This document shows, in pieces, positions 62,610 through 64,000 of a stretch of 64,000 nucleotides of DNA. The notes below the pieces were generated by a model. It did not search any database. It saw nothing but the letters and a program-made list of their open reading frames with translations, and had not been told where the DNA came from. The DNA comes from Jannaschia sp. Os4 (lineage in GTDB: Bacteria > Pseudomonadota > Alphaproteobacteria > Rhodobacterales > Rhodobacteraceae). Position numbers and translations under genes: made by a program. The DNA is taken from positions 391,001 through 455,000 of the forward strand of contig NZ_JAFCAR010000003.1 of assembly GCF_016820245.1 (NCBI RefSeq). Reading direction: 5' to 3'. Positions within the stretch are counted from its first letter, which is position 1; the number at the start of each line of letters is the position of its first letter.

Positions 62610-63431
62610 ATGCCCGAGTTCAAGACCTCCGACGGACTGCGCCTCGTCTACGACGACGACGGGGACGGCACGCCGATCCTGTGCCTGTCGGGCCTGACCC
62701 GCAACGCCGAGGACTTCGAGCCGGTGCTGCCCTACCTCTTGGGCGAGCACCGGGTGATCCGGCTGGACTACCGCGGGCGCGGGCGGTCGCAGCGGGCGCC
62801 GGACTGGCGGGACTACACCGTGCCGACCGAGGCGCGGGACGTGGTGGAGCTGCTGGACCATCTGGGGCTGCCGCAGGCGGCGATCCTCGGCACGTCGCGC
62901 GGCGGGCTGATCGCGATGGCGCTGGCGCTGACGCACAAGGCGCGGCTCACGGGCGTCTGCCTCGTGGACATCGGGCCGGAGCTGGACGCGGCGGGGCTGG
63001 ACGCGATCGTGGACTACGTGGGCCGGCCGCCGGAGGCGCGCACCCTCGACGAGGCGGCGCTGATGCTCGCCACGCAGATGGAGGGGTTCCGCGACGTCCC
63101 GGCCGAGCGCTGGCGCGAGGAGGCGGCGCGGCGCTACCGCGACACGGGCGACGGGCTGGAGCTGCGCTACGACGCGCGGCTGGGCGAGGCGATCAAGGCG
63201 GGCGCGGCGCCCGCCGCCGACCTCTGGCCGCTGTTCGACGCGCTGGCAGGGCTGCCGCTGGCGCTGATCCGGGGCGCGGAGTCGGACCTGCTGTCGCGCG
63301 TCACCGCCGACGAGATGGCCCGCCGCCGCCCCGACATGGTGGTCGCCCACGTTCCCGGCCGCGGCCACGTGCCGTTCCTCGACGAGCCGGAGGCGCTGGA
63401 GGCGCTCAACGAGTGGACGATGCTGCTCTGA
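62610..63431 (+). CDS. Alpha/beta hydrolase
   Basis: The 273-residue protein has LCLSGLTRNAEDF, LDYRGRGRSQ, the nucleophile elbow GTSRGG and the His in VPGRGHVPFLDEPE, with Asp in RGAESDLL. It is a soluble esterase/hydrolase of unknown substrate. ATG 62610 follows GAGGAG. Confidence 0.88.
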   Translation: MPEFKTSDGLRLVYDDDGDGTPILCLSGLTRNAEDFEPVLPYLLGEHRVIRLDYRGRGRSQRAPDWRDYTVPTEARDVVELLDHLGLPQAAILGTSRGGLIAMALALTHKARLTGVCLVDIGPELDAAGLDAIVDYVGRPPEARTLDEAALMLATQMEGFRDVPAERWREEAARRYRDTGDGLELRYDARLGEAIKAGAAPAADLWPLFDALAGLPLALIRGAESDLLSRVTADEMARRRPDMVVAHVPGRGHVPFLDEPEALEALNEWTMLL

Positions 63432-63495
63432 GCGCATCGTGTCGGGTACAAAGCTTCGGTGGATCGGGGCGTGGGACCGTCCTATCCCATGCCCC

Positions 63496-64000
63496 ATGAG
63501 CATCTGGACCGACCCCTTCGCCGCCGCCCCCACGCTGGACGACATCCGCGCCGCCGCCCGCCGCCTCGACGGCGCGGCCCGGCGCACGCCGCTGCTGAAC
63601 GCGCCGCTGCTGGACCGCGCCGCCAAGCGCCGGGTCTGGGTCAAGGCGGAGTGCCTGCAGGTGACCGGCTCGTTCAAGTTCCGCGGCGCCTACGCCACCC
63701 TGTCGGGCCTCGCGCCGGAGGAGCGCGCGCGCGGCGTGATCGCGATGTCCTCGGGCAACCACGCGCAGGCGGTGGCGCATTCGGCGGCGCTGCTCGGCTG
63801 CCCGTCGGCGATCGTGATGCCGCACGACGCGCCCGCCGTGAAGCTGGAGCGGACGCGCGCCTACGGGGCCGAGGTCGTGACCTACGAGCGGGGCGTCGAG
63901 GACCGCGACGCGGTGCTCGCGCGCGAGGCGGAGGCGCGGGGCATGACCGTGGTGAAGCCCTACGACGACGCCCGCGTCATGGCGGGGCAGGGGACCTGCG
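63496..64000 (+). CDS. Threonine/serine dehydratase, N-terminal part (cut by window edge)
   Basis: The first 168 codons are present. They encode MSIWTDPFAAAPTLDDIRAA, the PLP lysine in TGSFKFRGAYATL and SSGNHAQAVAHSAALLG, the signatures of PLP fold II threonine dehydratases. It makes 2-oxobutyrate or pyruvate with ammonia. The regulatory C-terminus, if any, is outside, so biosynthetic and catabolic types cannot be told apart. Confidence 0.88.
   Translation, partial: MSIWTDPFAAAPTLDDIRAAARRLDGAARRTPLLNAPLLDRAAKRRVWVKAECLQVTGSFKFRGAYATLSGLAPEERARGVIAMSSGNHAQAVAHSAALLGCPSAIVMPHDAPAVKLERTRAYGAEVVTYERGVEDRDAVLAREAEARGMTVVKPYDDARVMAGQGTC

Overview
The window looks like a chromosomal segment of a very GC-rich alphaproteobacterium, most likely of the Rhodobacterales. 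The reasons are the gene families and their neighbourhoods (choXWV with betI-betC-betA, clpS, dapA near smpB, a DUF892/DUF2383 pair, BphP beside heme oxygenase), a direct-repeat SOS box of the GTTC-N7-GTTC type, and dense ATGA/GTGA gene overlaps. I saw no rRNA or tRNA gene, insertion sequence, prophage or CRISPR array.

Layout. 1-1.5 kb: a DNA-repair pair (radical SAM protein and UdgX-type protein, the latter cut by the window edge) with an SOS box over its start. 1.6-11.5 kb: a stress region with a 22-residue membrane peptide, LEA-like and DUF3618 proteins, a holin-family protein, two ferritin-like or four-helix proteins, two short-chain dehydrogenases and a GH13 glucosidase. Four GGAAC-N17/18-CGTT elements, resembling promoters of the alphaproteobacterial general stress sigma factor EcfG, lie in front of these genes. 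11.5-17.3 kb: heme oxygenase and a bacteriophytochrome HWE kinase with a receiver domain, then 6-phosphogluconate dehydrogenase and an RTX-repeat protein. 17.3-25.9 kb: a choline region in which betI, betC (choline sulfatase), betA (choline dehydrogenase), a SnoaL-like protein and a hydrolase face choXWV across a perfect 20-bp palindrome that is a good BetI operator. 26-30.7 kb: NAD salvage genes pncA and pncB, separated by an ECF sigma factor / anti-sigma / subtilase cassette and a small membrane protein.

30.7-32.8 kb is the most foreign-looking part: two AT-rich, overlapping genes of unknown function, then a gene-free stretch with GTATG and GTACGAA repeats, a hairpin, and an 18-codon open frame whose ribosome binding site is complementary to the last 18 bases of 16S rRNA. 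This is the best candidate for something undescribed. 32.8-47.9 kb is mostly housekeeping: YhhQ/VUT transporter, aminotransferase, sulfurtransferase, dodecin, smpB, dapA, lytic transglycosylase, split MnmC functions, clpS and a methyltransferase. One sulfotransferase-like gene of less biased composition sits between dapA and smpB.

47.9-64 kb: an RND efflux pump with its adaptor, moaB, an MAPEG protein with an exported haloalkane-dehalogenase-like enzyme, a LysR regulator, yghU glutathione transferase, a family-4-like uracil-DNA glycosylase, pyrB, rpsU, COQ9, a pilin-like protein, a haloacid dehalogenase, a serine hydrolase, an alpha/beta hydrolase and the start of a threonine/serine dehydratase. 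Five convergent gene pairs share a CTAG or TTAG tetranucleotide in which both stop codons overlap.
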